Source: Pogonophryne albipinna
Taxonomy: Eukaryota; Chordata; Actinopteri; Perciformes; Artedidraconidae
Assembly (NCBI GenBank): GCA_028583405.1
Contig: JAPTMU010000152.1
Span: 1-64,000, forward strand
Direction: 5' to 3'
DNA: 64,000 bases
The notes beneath the pieces are model-generated. The model was given only the letters and a program-made list of their open reading frames with translations. It had not been told where the DNA came from and made no database searches. Within the stretch, counting starts at the first letter, position 1. Each line of letters starts with the position of its first letter. The position numbers and the translations under genes are program-made. This document shows, piece by piece, positions 1 to 11,060 of the stretch.

Positions 1-224
1 TAGTGGTCTTAGTGGGGAATTTCGGGGGTCTCGGTGACAATTTGGCCTCGAACGGACTTGCAAACCGATCCCCCTCGTACAGGACCCCTCCCCTAGGCGT
101 CCCCCTGTTTTGTGGACCCCCAAGGTGTTTATCTTTTGTGGGGGGGTGTCTGCAATTACCCTACCTATTTGCAACATGTGAGTATTCAGAGTGGACTTTC
201 TGTCCACTCTGAATACACCCAGTG
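1..224. other. Unassigned left edge with a perfect hairpin
   Basis: No gene is recognised. The segment ends in a perfect inverted repeat with 15-bp arms (182-196 and 202-216) around a 5-base loop. It directly precedes a second inverted repeat (12-bp arms 229-240 and 254-265) that begins the duplicated block. Confidence 0.5.
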
Positions 225-1437
225 AATTGTCCACTTCACATACTTTACATTGGTGTGAAGTGGACAGGGCGGGGCCTAATTCCCTTACCCCTCCCCCCTG
301 ACCTGAGAGAAGGTCAGAGGATCTCCAGATTCAAGTAGTTTATTTGTGGACATGTGTACTCCGAGGCCATGGGGTCCCCTTTTGATTTTTGTGTTTTATT
401 TTTGCAAAAACACTCATATATCACACTTTGACCTTTCCGCGACATTTCAGCCCTTTATGGCTGGCAACCAATTAAGGCTTTCCCCAAGATGTAGTTCTTC
501 CAAAATCACAACACGCAACCTCCGAGACATCATAAACGGGTTGCAGGTGTTTCTGGGTCGCTACCATGCTCCTGGAAGAAGTTGGCTTTGATCTTTCCGG
601 CCTTTCAGATCTTTTTGGGTGGCAACCAATTAAGGCTTTCCCCAAGCTACAGTTGTTCCAAAATCACAACACGCAACCTCCGAGACGTCATAAACGGGTT
701 GCAGGTGTTTCTGGGTCGCTACCATGCTCCTGGAAGAAGTTGGCTTTGATCTTTCCAGCCTTTCAGACCTTTTTGGGTGGCAACCAATTAAGGCTTTCCC
801 CAAGATACAGTTGTTCCAAAATCGCAACACGCAACCTCCGAGACGTCATAAACGGGTTGCAGGTGTTTCTGGGTCGCTACCATGCTCCTGGAAGAAGTTA
901 GCTTTGGGGATGAGCTGGGAGCCTGAAACTCTGGCACTGTGGAAAATAGGCTCCATTTTTGTCAATGTAGCAAAATCCACATAATTTCAAGCTATTTGGC
1001 TAACATGGGAGGTTGTCCATATCAAATACTTAAGAAAGGGATTACCCTTCCTTTTCGCCACCATTCATTTTGAATTCCAAGTGTACATGTTCCCCCAGAG
1101 CTTACGGAGCACGCAGAGACACGAAAACAGTGTAGGTTCGCTCGTCGTCGAGTGCCGACTAACATATTTAAACGTCGGTACCGCAGGCCCTCCAGAACAA
1201 AAGTGTCGCATAAACGCACTAAAATCTAAGGGTCTTGTCAGACTTGACGTCTGCAAGAGGATTCTGAAGTTTGATATCGAGCACATTTTTTTAAATTTGG
1301 CCTAGCGCAACCAAAGTTCAGTCGATCAAACTGGACGTCAGAGAGAGTCTCTACACAGAATCTGAGGACCCTATCCGCTCGGGGACCAAAACCCCGTCCG
1401 AAAGATACGCGATCCAGCAAAATGTCCTGCAATAACT
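225..1437. repeat. Duplicated block, copy A, with a 158-bp tandem array
   Basis: This block recurs almost unchanged at about 1995-3030. Inside it is a tandem array with 158-bp spacing (units near 462, 620 and 778), recognised by the shared start GGCAACCAATTAAGGC and the end TGGAAGAAGTTGGC. Short reading frames here repeat in register with the array and differ only as the repeat does, so they are not treated as genes. Confidence 0.8.
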
Positions 1438-1579
1438 CTGCTTATATGGCCTCTTGAGCTTCCAAATTGCAGGTAGTCTTTTCACACCGCACGAGGAGCG
1501 GGTGTACTCAAATGGAGGTCTCTGGGTGGTCAGGAACTAGAACCACAGCAACAAAAAGAAATGTGCTTTATTTAGAATG

Positions 1580-1668
1580 GGCGGTGTATTCGAAGTGGTC
1601 AGACTGTATTCGAAGTGTCCTCCCACGGTGTGGAAGGTCGTGAGTTCGAGTCCCGCATGGGACAACCA
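1580..1668 (+). repeat. tRNA-derived SINE-like fragment
   Basis: A B-box-like internal promoter (GAGTTCGAGTCCCGC) lies near 1640-1656, but a matching tRNA acceptor 5' half is not evident. Best read as a tRNA-derived repeat fragment and not a functional tRNA. Confidence 0.4.
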
Positions 1669-1837
1669 ACACAGTTTCGAAGTGGTTAGACACTTTCCAA
1701 AATGTCTCCTCTCTATTTATAAGTGTTTTCATCACATACAACATCCTCACGTGTATACATAAATAAGAAATTGTAAGTAAATATTGTAAATGCGTCAGGG
1801 ACTAGTTAAATATGACTTATGTTAATTAACATAAAAT

Positions 1838-1912
1838 GGTCTTGTGGCGCAGCGTGATAAATATTGCTCTTTTGTGCAGAAGGTCACAGGTTCGAATCTT
1901 GCATCGGACACC
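1838..1912 (+). repeat. tRNA-like sequence, possible tRNA pseudogene or SINE head
   Basis: A-box-like TGGCGCAGCGTG and B-box-like GGTTCGAATC are spaced as in a tRNA. The ends (GTCTTGT and ATCGGAC) can pair imperfectly as an acceptor stem. The anticodon stem is poor, so no amino acid is assigned. The sequence after it (about 1942-1966) is an inverted copy of that at about 1728-1752, which suggests that two related retroposons sit tail to tail. Confidence 0.4.
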
Positions 1913-1994
1913 GTCTTTATTTTAGCAATTTCTTATTTATTAGGATGTTTTATGTGACAAAAACACTTTTAGTGTGCAAGAAGTATTTGAATAA

Positions 1995-3030
1995 TGCATT
2001 GTCCACTTCACATACTTTACAATGGTGTGAAGTGGACAGGGCGGGGCCTAATTCCCTTACCCCTCCCCCCTGACCTGAGAGAAGGTCAGAGGATCTCCAG
2101 ATTCAAGTGGTTTATTTGTGGACATGTGTACTCCGAGGCCATGGGGTCCCCTTTTGATTTTTGTGTTTTATTTTCGCAAAAACACTCAAATATCACACTT
2201 TGACCTTTCCGACCTTTCAGACCTTTTTGGGTGGCAACCAATTAAGGCTTTCCCCAAGATACAGTTGTTCCAGAATCACAACACGCAACCTCTGAGACGT
2301 CATAAACGGGTTGCAGGTGTTTCTGGGTCGCTACCATGCTCCTGGAAGAAGTTGGCTTTGATCTTTCCGGCCTTTCAGACCTTTTTGGGTGGCAACCAAT
2401 TAAGGCTTTCCCCAAGCTACAGTTGTTCCAAAATCACAACACGCAACCTCCGAGACGTCATAAACGGGTTGCAGGTGTTTCTGGGTCGCTACCATGCTCG
2501 TGGAAGAAGTTGGCTTTGGGGATGAGCTGGGAGCCTGAAACTCTGGCACTGTGGAAAATAGGCTCCATTGTTGTCAATGCAGCAAAATCCACATCATTTC
2601 AAGCTATTTGGCTAACATGGGAGGTTGTCCATATCAAATACTTAAGAATGGGATTACCCTTCCTTTTCGCCACCATTCATTTTGAATTCCAAGTGTACAT
2701 GTTCCCCCAGAGCTTACGGAGCACGCAGCGACACAAAAACAGTGTAGGTTCGCTCGTCGTCGAGTGCCGACTGACATATTTAAACGTCGGTACCGCAGGC
2801 CCTCCAGAACAAAAGTGTCGCATAAACGCACTAAAATCTAAGGGTCTTGTCAGACTTGACGTCTGCAAGAGGATTCTGAAGTTTGATATCGAGCACATTT
2901 TTTAAAATTTGGCCTAGCGCAACCAAAGTTCGGTCGATCAAACTGGACGTCAGAGAGAGTATCTACACAGAATCTGAGGACCCTATCCGCTCGGGGACCA
3001 AAACCCCGGCCGAAAGATACGCGATCCTGA
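1995..3030. repeat. Duplicated block, copy B
   Basis: Near-identical to 225-1437, offset about 1.77 kb at its start. It has two 158-bp units (near 2236 and 2394) where copy A has three, so the array has changed copy number since the duplication. The opening 12-bp inverted repeat is retained. Confidence 0.8.
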
Positions 3031-3032
3031 AA

Positions 3033-4240
3033 CTTGTGGTGGGGGAGGGAGAGGAAATTGAAAAAAATTGAAAAAAGGTGCTTGGCGCTCCGAGACTTTG
3101 AAAGTGTGTTGCTTAACTTGTGTGGAACCCGCTTGCAAAATTTGGGGACCCTGCGACCTTCGACAAGGTCAAAACCGAGGTCAGAGGTCAAATTTGCATG
3201 CCGACAGTACCCTCAACGGCGCAAAGGAAGGTCCGACGGCTTTGAGCTTGGTCTTGTTGGAACCGGTTCGGAAAGTACATGCAAATTCATGTCTCTGGTT
3301 CAACTAAATGTCAAAGGTTATGGCTTAAAATGTAACAAAGCTCCAAAGGTCAAAGGTCACCTGTGGATGGTATACGCTACTGTTTTTGCCACTTAGGAAG
3401 GTCCGACCGCTTTGAGCTTGATGTCATTTTAACCGTCTCGGAGAGCAGATGCAGAATAAGGCCTCTGCTGCAACTAAATGTCAAAGGTTATGGCTTAAAA
3501 TTTAACAAAACCTTCCGTTAAGGCCTTTTGAGAAGGTGCAGTGCTGCATGAGTGTTTAAAGCACTTTGAAAAGGGCTAAAGAGATACTTTTTTCACAGGG
3601 GGCCTCTAAATAGGGCCCAGATCAGGAATCTGAAATATGGGAACCTTAACCCACACAGAACCTTTTTTTCAATAAAATGTCAAACTTTATCACAAAATCC
3701 TCTTATAAATTAAGGGCTTAACAGGCTTGTGGTGGGGGCGGGGTAGAAAATGAAAAAAATTGAAAAAAGATGCGTGGCGCTCCGAGACTTTGAGAGTGTG
3801 TTGCTTAACGTGTGTGGAGCCCGCTTGCAAAATGTGGGGCCCCTGCGACCTTCGACAAGGTCAAAACCGAGGTCAGAGGTCAAATTTGCATGCCGACAGT
3901 ACCCTCGACGGCGCAAAGGAAGGTCCGACGGCTTTGAGCTTAGTCTCATTAGAACCGGCTCGGAGAGAAGATGCAGAATGATGCCTCTGGTCCAACTAAA
4001 TGTCAAAGGTTATGGCTTAAAATTTAACAAAACCTTCCGTTAAGGCCTTTTGAGAAGGTGCAGTGCTGCATGAGTGTTTAAAGCACTTTGAAAAGGGCTA
4101 AAGAGATATTTTTTTCACAGGGGGCCTCTAAATAGGGCCCAGATCAGGAATCTGAAATATGGAAACCTTAACCCACCCAGAACTTTTTTTTCAATAAAAT
4201 GTCAAACTTTCTCACAAAATGCTGTCTGGAGCTAAGAATC
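3033..4240. repeat. Tandem duplication of about 690 bp
   Basis: Two copies start at about 3033 and 3723 with the same opening (CTTGTGGTGGGGG, then an A-rich run, then GGCGCTCCGAGACTTTG) and the same end (TTTCAATAAAATGTCAAACTTT). Copy 1 has extra internal sequence. Open frames in it are repeat shadows. Confidence 0.8.
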
Positions 4241-4259
4241 TGACACCCTTAACTTAGGG

Positions 4260-4650
4260 ACTTGTGTGTCCACTGTGTGGACATTAACTACAGGTCGCGG
4301 TACTCCAAGTGTACAGGCATGCCACTGTGTGGACATTAACTACAGGTTGCGGTACTCCAAGTGTACAGGCATGCAGTTCGGCCCCAGAGCAAAATAAAAA
4401 TAAGCTGGGGTGCTACATAGATAGCCAGTGCAGGGGCCTTCCACGTGGAAAAAGAACCGGAGACGGGCGAGCTTTCCCCGCAGAGATATAAAAGGTTAAA
4501 GTTTTGGGGTTTCTCGCGTAATTCAGGACAAATGCACCGGGGGGCTTAATGTCCAGTGAGTGGACATCATTGTCCGTGGCGTGTACAGAATAATATGTCC
4601 ATATCACGGACATTAATACATAGAGTGGTGTCCATGAAATGGACATTGCA
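4260..4650. promoter_or_regulatory. Cluster of TGTCCA-N5-TGGACA palindromes
   Basis: Perfect or near-perfect copies of a 17-bp palindrome with constant arms and a variable 5-base spacer lie at 4267-4283, 4550-4566, 4596-4612 (one arm mismatch) and 4629-4645. A weaker version lies at 4571-4587. Constant arms with free spacers are what a dimeric protein-binding or recombinase site would show; its function is unknown. A related cluster sits in the second unit at 16544-16791. Confidence 0.5.
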
Positions 4651-5018
4651 AATAAGTGTTTAAAACGTGCGGAAAACTGTTTGAAATGTCGGGGAAAGGG
4701 TTGTGAATACAGACCCAGAGCACAGGTGGTGCAGCACCTGACTTTTCAACCCAGGAATACGTGTTTGAAAGGGGGGGGAAAGTATTGTAAATAGAGGCTA
4801 TCTCAGACTTCCATGAAATACACCGGGGAAAAGCACCTCTCTGTGGCCCTACACAGAGCCCCAAATCACAGACTAAACAGCTACAACAACATTTCATCCA
4901 CATTTGACACATGAAATGTACAGGAATATGTCCAGGCTGTGACCCAGAGAGAGCAGCTCCATCCAGCACCTCGCTCAATCCCACCCAGAGTTGACAGGCT
5001 GCTGCTTACAGAGTCACT
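4651..5018. other. Accessory spacer, no gene seen
   Basis: Low-complexity spacer between the palindrome cluster and the 166-bp array. No coding, RNA or transposon-end signal was recognised. Confidence 0.4.
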
Positions 5019-5480
5019 GGTCCCACACTCACAGGCAGAGCTCCAGGGTGATGCACATGGCCTTATTACCCCGGAATGAGTGCTTACAATAGGGTAAAGT
5101 CTCCCTGCAGCCCCTCCATAACGGTAATAATGGTTAGAAATCATTGCCATGTAACCCCGGCAGCAGGTTCACTGCTGTAAGCAGGGTCCCACACTCACAG
5201 GCAGAGCTCCAGGGTGATGCACATGGCTTTATTACCCCGGAATGAGTGCTTACAATAGGGTAAAGTCTCCCTGCAGCCCCTCCATAACGGTAATAATGGT
5301 TAGAAATCATTGCCATGTAACCCCGGCAGCAGGTTCACTGCTGTAAGCAGGGTCCCACACTCACAGGCAGAGCTCCAGGGTGATGCACATGGCTTTATTA
5401 CCCCGGAATGAGTGCTTACAATAGGGTAAAGTCTCCCTGCAGCCCCTCCATAACGGTAATAATGGTTAGAAATCATTTCC
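5019..5480. repeat. 166-bp tandem array
   Basis: About 2.7 units. The marker GGTCCCACACTCACAGG recurs at about 5019, 5185 and 5351. Related single units recur at about 14310-14560 and 33830-34240, so the monomer is dispersed within the composite unit. Confidence 0.85.
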
Positions 5481-5755
5481 AGGGCAGAAAGCTGTTTTTA
5501 AAAGTGAAAAAACGATTTAAAACCGTTTAAAAAGCCATTTGAGTGCAGTTATCATGTGTCCCCACAGGAGGGCGCATCAGCCAAGTGAGCACAGTGCAAA
5601 AACAGTCAAAAACACCCTAAACAAAGGGCAAATCAATGGATTTAAAGTGCAGGGAAGCTCCACAACACACACAGGTACATTCCTAAATCCCCACAATAGT
5701 GACAACGGTGATTTAAACTAGTTTCTGCGGGGAAAGGACTGCTAAAAATCGGATT
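5481..5755. other. Spacer between arrays
   Basis: AT-rich spacer with no recognised gene. The start (CCAGGGCAGAAAGCTG and following) is shared with about 14560 and 34240. Confidence 0.4.
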
Positions 5756-6455
5756 AAACAGCTCCAGCATCTCGACCTGACATGAGCAAACAGGCTGTCA
5801 GGTGCTGAAGGAAAGCAGGCGGAAATACATTGATTGTTTTACCCGGGAATAAGGGCTTACAAGGCGGGTAAAGTGCTCCAGCATCTCGACCTGACATGAG
5901 CAAACAGGCTATCTCAGACTTCCATGAAATATACCGGAAAAGCACCTATTTGTAGCCGCTCACAGAGCCCTAAAATACGGACTAAACAGCTCCAGCATCT
6001 CGACCTGACATGAGCAAACAGGCTGTCAGGTGCTGAAGGAAAGCAGGCGGAAATACATTGATTGTTTTACCCGGGAATAAGGGCTTACAAGGCGGGTAAA
6101 GTGCTCCAGCATCTCGACCTGACATGAGCAAACAGGCTATCTCAGACTTCCATGAAATATACCGGAAAAGCACCTATTTGTAGCCGCTCACAGAGCCCTA
6201 AAATACGGACTAAACAGCTCCAGCATCTCGACCTGACATGAGCAAACAGGCTGTGAGGTGCTGAAGGAAAGCAGGCGGAAATACATTGATTGTTTTACCC
6301 GGGAATAAGGGCTTACAAGGCGGGTAAAGTGCTCCAGCATCTCGACCTGACATGAGCAAACAGGCTATCTCAGACTTCCATGAAATATACCGGAGAAGCA
6401 CCTATTTGTAGCCGCTCACAGAGCCCTAAAATACGGACTAAACAGCTCCAGCATC
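5756..6455. repeat. 228-bp tandem array
   Basis: Three nearly identical 228-bp units begin near 5760, 5988 and 6216. Each contains CTCCAGCATCTCGACCTGAC twice. The 63-codon frames repeated every 228 bp on the minus strand are by-products of the array. Confidence 0.9.
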
Positions 6456-6479
6456 TCTCCCTGACAGGCACACTACCAT

Positions 6480-7080
6480 AACCTCGCGCACCGTGGGTCC
6501 CCGGGCCCCCGAACTTAAGCACTCCCCCACGGACTAAACCCAGATGATCACACCCTCAAGAACCTCGTGCCCCTGGTAACCTTAAAGGGGGGGTGTAGTT
6601 TGCGGTGCTTTACAGTCCGCCCACCAGCATCCATATTCATCCTTATTAACAGCCCCACCCACCCTCCTGCGGAGGATGTTCTCATGGCCCTGGTAACACT
6701 TAAAGGTGGTGGATTGTGTGGTGCTTTACTGTCCGCCCACCAGCATCCATATTCGGCTTTATTCACAGCCCCACCTGCCCTGCTGGAGGTTCACACTTTA
6801 ACTTTTTTTTACCCTCCTCTGCCTTACACATCCTCCAACACTTGAGCACCCCTCCATGCACACCACCAGAACCTCGTGCCCCTGGGGACCCTGAAGGGGA
6901 AAACACCCTTATTTCCAGCATATTGCTTTACCTTCCCTCTCATGCTACTCACTATTGTCACTTGTTCCGCTCCAATTATCCGGTACCAACTCATCATTCT
7001 CCACTCCCATTATCCGGTACCAACTCAACTAGGGTGTAATAGTTTTTAAAAAAGAGGACCAAGTAAGTAATTTTAACAAA
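6480..7080. repeat. Array remnants downstream of the recombinase gene
   Basis: Contains about two units of a monomer (AAAGGTGGTGGATTGTG) that forms a clean 116-bp array at 16814-17160 in the second unit, then a short non-repetitive stretch leading to the polyadenylation side of the recombinase gene. Confidence 0.7.
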
Positions 7081-7087
7081 CTTTATT
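7081..7087 (-). promoter_or_regulatory. Candidate polyadenylation signal of the recombinase gene
   Basis: AATAAAG on the minus strand about 70 bp after the stop codon at 7157. The same signal is conserved in the second copy near 17425. Confidence 0.6.
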
Positions 7088-7156
7088 ACAATAAATAAAC
7101 ATGCATTACAGAACTATATACATTGACATGGTCGCTTTATAACATGCTAACATTAT

Positions 7157-9759
7157 TCACTCATCCAGCACAAGGGGACTGAGTTGAACAACACATTCCA
7201 TATTTACAAGTTGGTCAGTGGCTTGTGCACTGGTAACATTGTCCGTATCGGGTGAAGTTGGTGCAGAGTATGGCACCCTCTCTTCACCCATGTCTGAGGG
7301 ACTGTGTTCGGCCATTGACTGTTCCCTCTTCGCCACTCTCCAAGCGTTGAAGTTTAAGTAGAATTCTTCATCTGATGTCTCGGCATCGGGGGAGTCTTGG
7401 TAGGGAGTGGGGCTATGCACCTCTCCAGAGCTGTCACTGTCAATGTCAATGTCCCCCAAGTTGTCTTCACTCCCCCCTGATGCTGCTGCTGCTGCCGCTG
7501 CTTGCAGTGACTCTGTGAAGAGCAGCCGTATTTCCGCAGCCTCCTTCAAAGAAGGATTATTGGCATAAAATTTGTCTGCAGTTGCAGTGTTGTGACACAT
7601 GAAATCACTCACTCTTTGGCGGTTGCCTATGTCCTGAAACCTCTTCGCATTATCTGCGTGGACTGTGCGGAGGTCGGTGAAGTTAATGGGACCGTTTAGT
7701 CCCACATCAGCCCATGCCAACCTCAGGAAGTAGGCAAGGTTCCTCGACGGGTTCTTCCCCGCTGTGTATAGGAAGTAGCGGTTCTGGGTGCAGGTCAGCG
7801 TCCCCTTGATTTCCAGCCACCTCTTCATCCATCCGAATTCTTCTATGGTGAGGTACAGCTGCGCTTCACCAAACGCGTTGGCCGTCTTGTGGTTGCTTAC
7901 CTGTTATGACAGAGGTAGAGAGCGTCAATACAAATATCAATCATGCACAACATGTTTATCACTGCCAGAATAAACACATTTTGTAATAGCACTCACGTGG
8001 ATGAGGTAGCCAAAGGCAGTGCCAGTTGTCTCCGCCTTTCGGACCTCGGCGTTGGTCATGTTGGAGTAGACCCCCGGACGGTGGCCATAAATGCAGCTCC
8101 AATGGAGGGTCATGTACCCATAGAGCAATAGCCGGGTTGCGGTAGTCGGATTGCTGGCCATCACGTCCAGGAGCTGAGGGATGCGAGTGTTGGCCGCAGT
8201 CAAACATGCCATGATGTCTTTATGGCTCGGCAGACCTTCCATCTTGTCCCGCTTCACCTGCATCTGGTGGATAAGCACCTTCTTCCTCAGGGACTTCAGG
8301 ATGGCAACAACTTCCCGTTTGATTACAATCATGTCGTATTGGTTGAGCCTGCTCCCCTTGCATGGTGTGTCTGCCATGTACTTGAGAAAGTGTGATATAT
8401 TTTTGATATAGAAGTCAGAGGTCGTGACCTGTAGGCTTGACTTTATCAGGCTCCGGGACCAGCTGTTGGCAAAGGAAAACGCATCAGTACATCGTATTGC
8501 GTCAATGTGGAGAACACACACAATGATGGTAACATCATGGACAGTTTTTTGATGTTACTCACCCACGTATCCTCTTCAGATCCCTCAGAAAGAGCCAGTC
8601 AGACAGGCGTTTGAAACCGTGTGCCATGAAGCTTAGGAACGATTTGACTCTGCTTAGTTTGGAGACTGCGTTTTCTTGGAGCCTCACTGTTGGGTCGATG
8701 CCCTCGTAATGCTCCCGATATCCTTGTAGATACTCCTCTGTGAAACATAACAGTACTTTAATGACAACACATTGTGTGTTACAGAAACTGCATTTGTTGT
8801 TGTTATTCAACACACTTACCCATGATGGGTGGGAATGTTATTTCCCGCATTATATTCCCCCGGCCCCTGCCGCTGAACCAGGGGGAATTTATGGGAGGAG
8901 AGGTTGACGAGGCCTCTGTATCTATGGATGCCGGTTCAGAGGAGCTGGATACAGGTGTCTGAGAGGCAATGGGGGACTTGCTGCACGAGGGAATGGGAGA
9001 CTTGCTGCGCGAGGGAATGGGGGACTTGCTGAAGGAGGGACCTTTGGACTTGGACTGCCTCTTTGGTGTTGCCTCTGTTCGGGGTCGTTTCTTTAGAAAC
9101 ACCCGCTCTTGTTCCTCCCCATCCTCTTCATCGAACCCATGCATGTCCTCGGCCCTCTGGTTCCTCCTCTGTCGCTTGTGTTTTATCATCTTCTGCAGCT
9201 TGCTGCGCAGGGCTTTCACCCCAGCAGCATACATGTCCCTCTGATTCCTCATGGTGGTTGCCTCCATCCTCCATTCAATACACTCCGGTTTGTGACATGA
9301 AATCACTGGGGACAAGGGTGGAGGTGGTGACAGGACCTCATCACCCTCATAGTCCACCTCCCAAGAGGTAATCATCGCAACTGGAGGGTTTTTCAATCGA
9401 AGGTCATGAAGCTCCTTCGTTGCTACTGTCATTTTTACTTTATTTACGACCACATGTATCTCCTCTCGGGACAGCTCAACATGGTCTCTGTCCAAGTGCC
9501 GGTCCAGCCTTGTCCCGCTATATTCACATCCTGCAATGGTGCATGGATGGAGCCTAATGTTTGTACGTCCATTGGCCAACAACAGCAGAATTTTTCGTTC
9601 AACTAAATTATGCACACTATGGTGCCTTTGCAAATGCTTGCTCAGGGCCCTGTAGGACGTTTTACAGATCGGACAACCGATCAACATCCTATCTGTATGC
9701 ATGAGCATTTTGGTACCGGGAAGTGTACCCAGTATAATGTATAGAACCGGGGGCGACAA
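7157..9759 (-). CDS. C2H2 zinc-finger tyrosine recombinase, Crypton-like, 4 exons
   Basis: Exons read 9759-8820, 8737-8563, 8462-7997 and 7900-7157, all with GT-AG borders. The joined length is 2325 bases, an exact 774 codons plus stop, and all three junction phases agree (1, 2, 0). Two zinc fingers lie at the N terminus (C29, C32, H42, H46/47; C73, C78, H88, H93). A basic, Ser/Lys-rich linker with repeated SKSPI motifs follows to about residue 300. The catalytic domain has R500 (GHRPGV), K532 (HKT), R605 (FTDLRTVHA), H630 and nucleophile Y639, with the classic nine-residue H-to-Y spacing. The usual His of the HxxR box is T602. The tail is acidic. Tyrosine recombinases cut and rejoin DNA through a phosphotyrosine link and here would move or rearrange the host element. 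The start is the first Met of the open exon; M18 or M20 are alternatives. Crypton affiliation is inferred from architecture and is the least certain part. Confidence 0.8.
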
Positions 9760-9789
9760 AGAAGGAAAGTTGCACTCAGCGAACTAGGA

Positions 9790-10790
9790 AGACCCCTGTC
9801 AAATCTATCTAGTTTATTTTCAAAACATTGTTTTGTTCATTTGCATCATCGTGCGAAAGGTGTCCCATTTAGGCACTCGTTAGGCGGGCAGAGATCCCTG
9901 TCATATCTCGGTCCTATCCTCCAGGCAAGGCGGGGGCCAAAACTGCGTGGAAAAGTATCCGAAAATAGTGCATCATAATGCGGGTAGAGTCCCATCAAAC
10001 TTCCCTTGCAGTCCTCCAGAGTCTGGAAATACTCTGTTATCTTTTTTGGAGTACCATGAAAACCGGCCAAATGTATCCGGAAATAGTGCATCATTATTCC
10101 GTGACAACTCTCCTTGAATTCCTCCAGAGGCACGTTCAAAAACTTAAAGTTTGTTAAGAACCATGATTAGGGTCCTCCAGGCAACAATTGTATCCGAAAT
10201 AGTGTCTCATTATTCCGTAACAACTCTCCTTGAATTCCTCCAGAGGCACGTTCAAAAACTTAAAGTTTGTTAAGAACCATGATTTGGGTCCTCCAGGCAA
10301 CAATTGTATCCGAAATAGTGTATCATTATTCCGTGACAACTCTCCTTGAATTCCTCCAGAGGCACGTTCAAAAACTTAAAGTTTGTTAAGAACCATGATT
10401 CGGGTCCTCCAGGCAACAATTGTATCCGAAATAGTGTCTCATTATTCCGTAACAACTCTCCTTGAATTCCTCCAGAGGCACGTTCAAAAACTTAAAGTTT
10501 GTTAAGAACCATGATTCGGGTCCTCCAGGCAACAATTGTATCCGAAATAGTGTCTCATTATTCCGTGACAACTCTCCTTGAATTCCTCCAGAGGCACGTT
10601 CAAAAACTTAAAGTTTGTTAAGAACCATGATTTGGGTCATCCAGGCAACAATTGTATCCGAAATAGTGTCTCATTATTCCGTAACAACTCTCCTTGAATT
10701 CCTCCAGAGGCACGTTCAAAAACTTGAAGTTTGTTAAGAACCATGATTCGGGTCCTCCAGGCAACAATTGTATCCGAGCCAAAGCACTCA
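9790..10790. repeat. 116-bp minisatellite upstream of the recombinase gene
   Basis: About six units at 116-bp spacing, with the marker CCTCCAGAGGCACGTTC and then CAACAATTGTATCCGA. The same array is shorter in the second unit (about 20180-20650). The repeated 61-codon minus-strand frames follow the array and are not genes. Confidence 0.9.
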
Positions 10791-11060
10791 TGTAGCGGAC
10801 ACATTCCTCCATGATGTGAAACAGCCGTTTTTTTTCTAAGCGCTCTCAAAAACCGGGTTTCCGATTTCGTGCAGATGGTAGCTTGGAAAAGATGAATAGA
10901 TTTATTTGACGGAGGAAGGGAGGTCTCGAAGCCCCTCTCCCTTGTAAAATGAAACGTGGGGGTGAAAATGTGTCCGGGGCTTCCGCCGGAAGCGCCGAAG
11001 ACTTGAGTTTTTGTGAGCCCCTCCTCCGTTGGCACTTAGCCGTTTTTTCGAGAATTTCGA
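10774..11060. repeat. Dispersed block of about 290 bp, copy 1
   Basis: Starts with TCCGAGCCAAAGCACTC and runs through a T-tract and a GAAGGGAGGTCTCGA segment. Related copies start near 13660, 15919, 20645 and 33187, each at the end of a minisatellite array, so it marks array ends inside the composite unit. Confidence 0.8.

Noticed and set aside
5754..6401. Three identical 63-codon proteins
   Set aside because: They repeat every 228 bp with the tandem array and have no conserved coding signature.
9790..10790. Regular repeats suggesting a CRISPR-like array
   Set aside because: Units are contiguous 116-bp monomers without unique spacers, in a vertebrate genome; this is a minisatellite.
10154..10812. 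Chain of 61-codon minus-strand open frames as a repeated gene family
   Set aside because: They follow the 116-bp monomer exactly and show substitutions without codon bias; they are shadows of the array.
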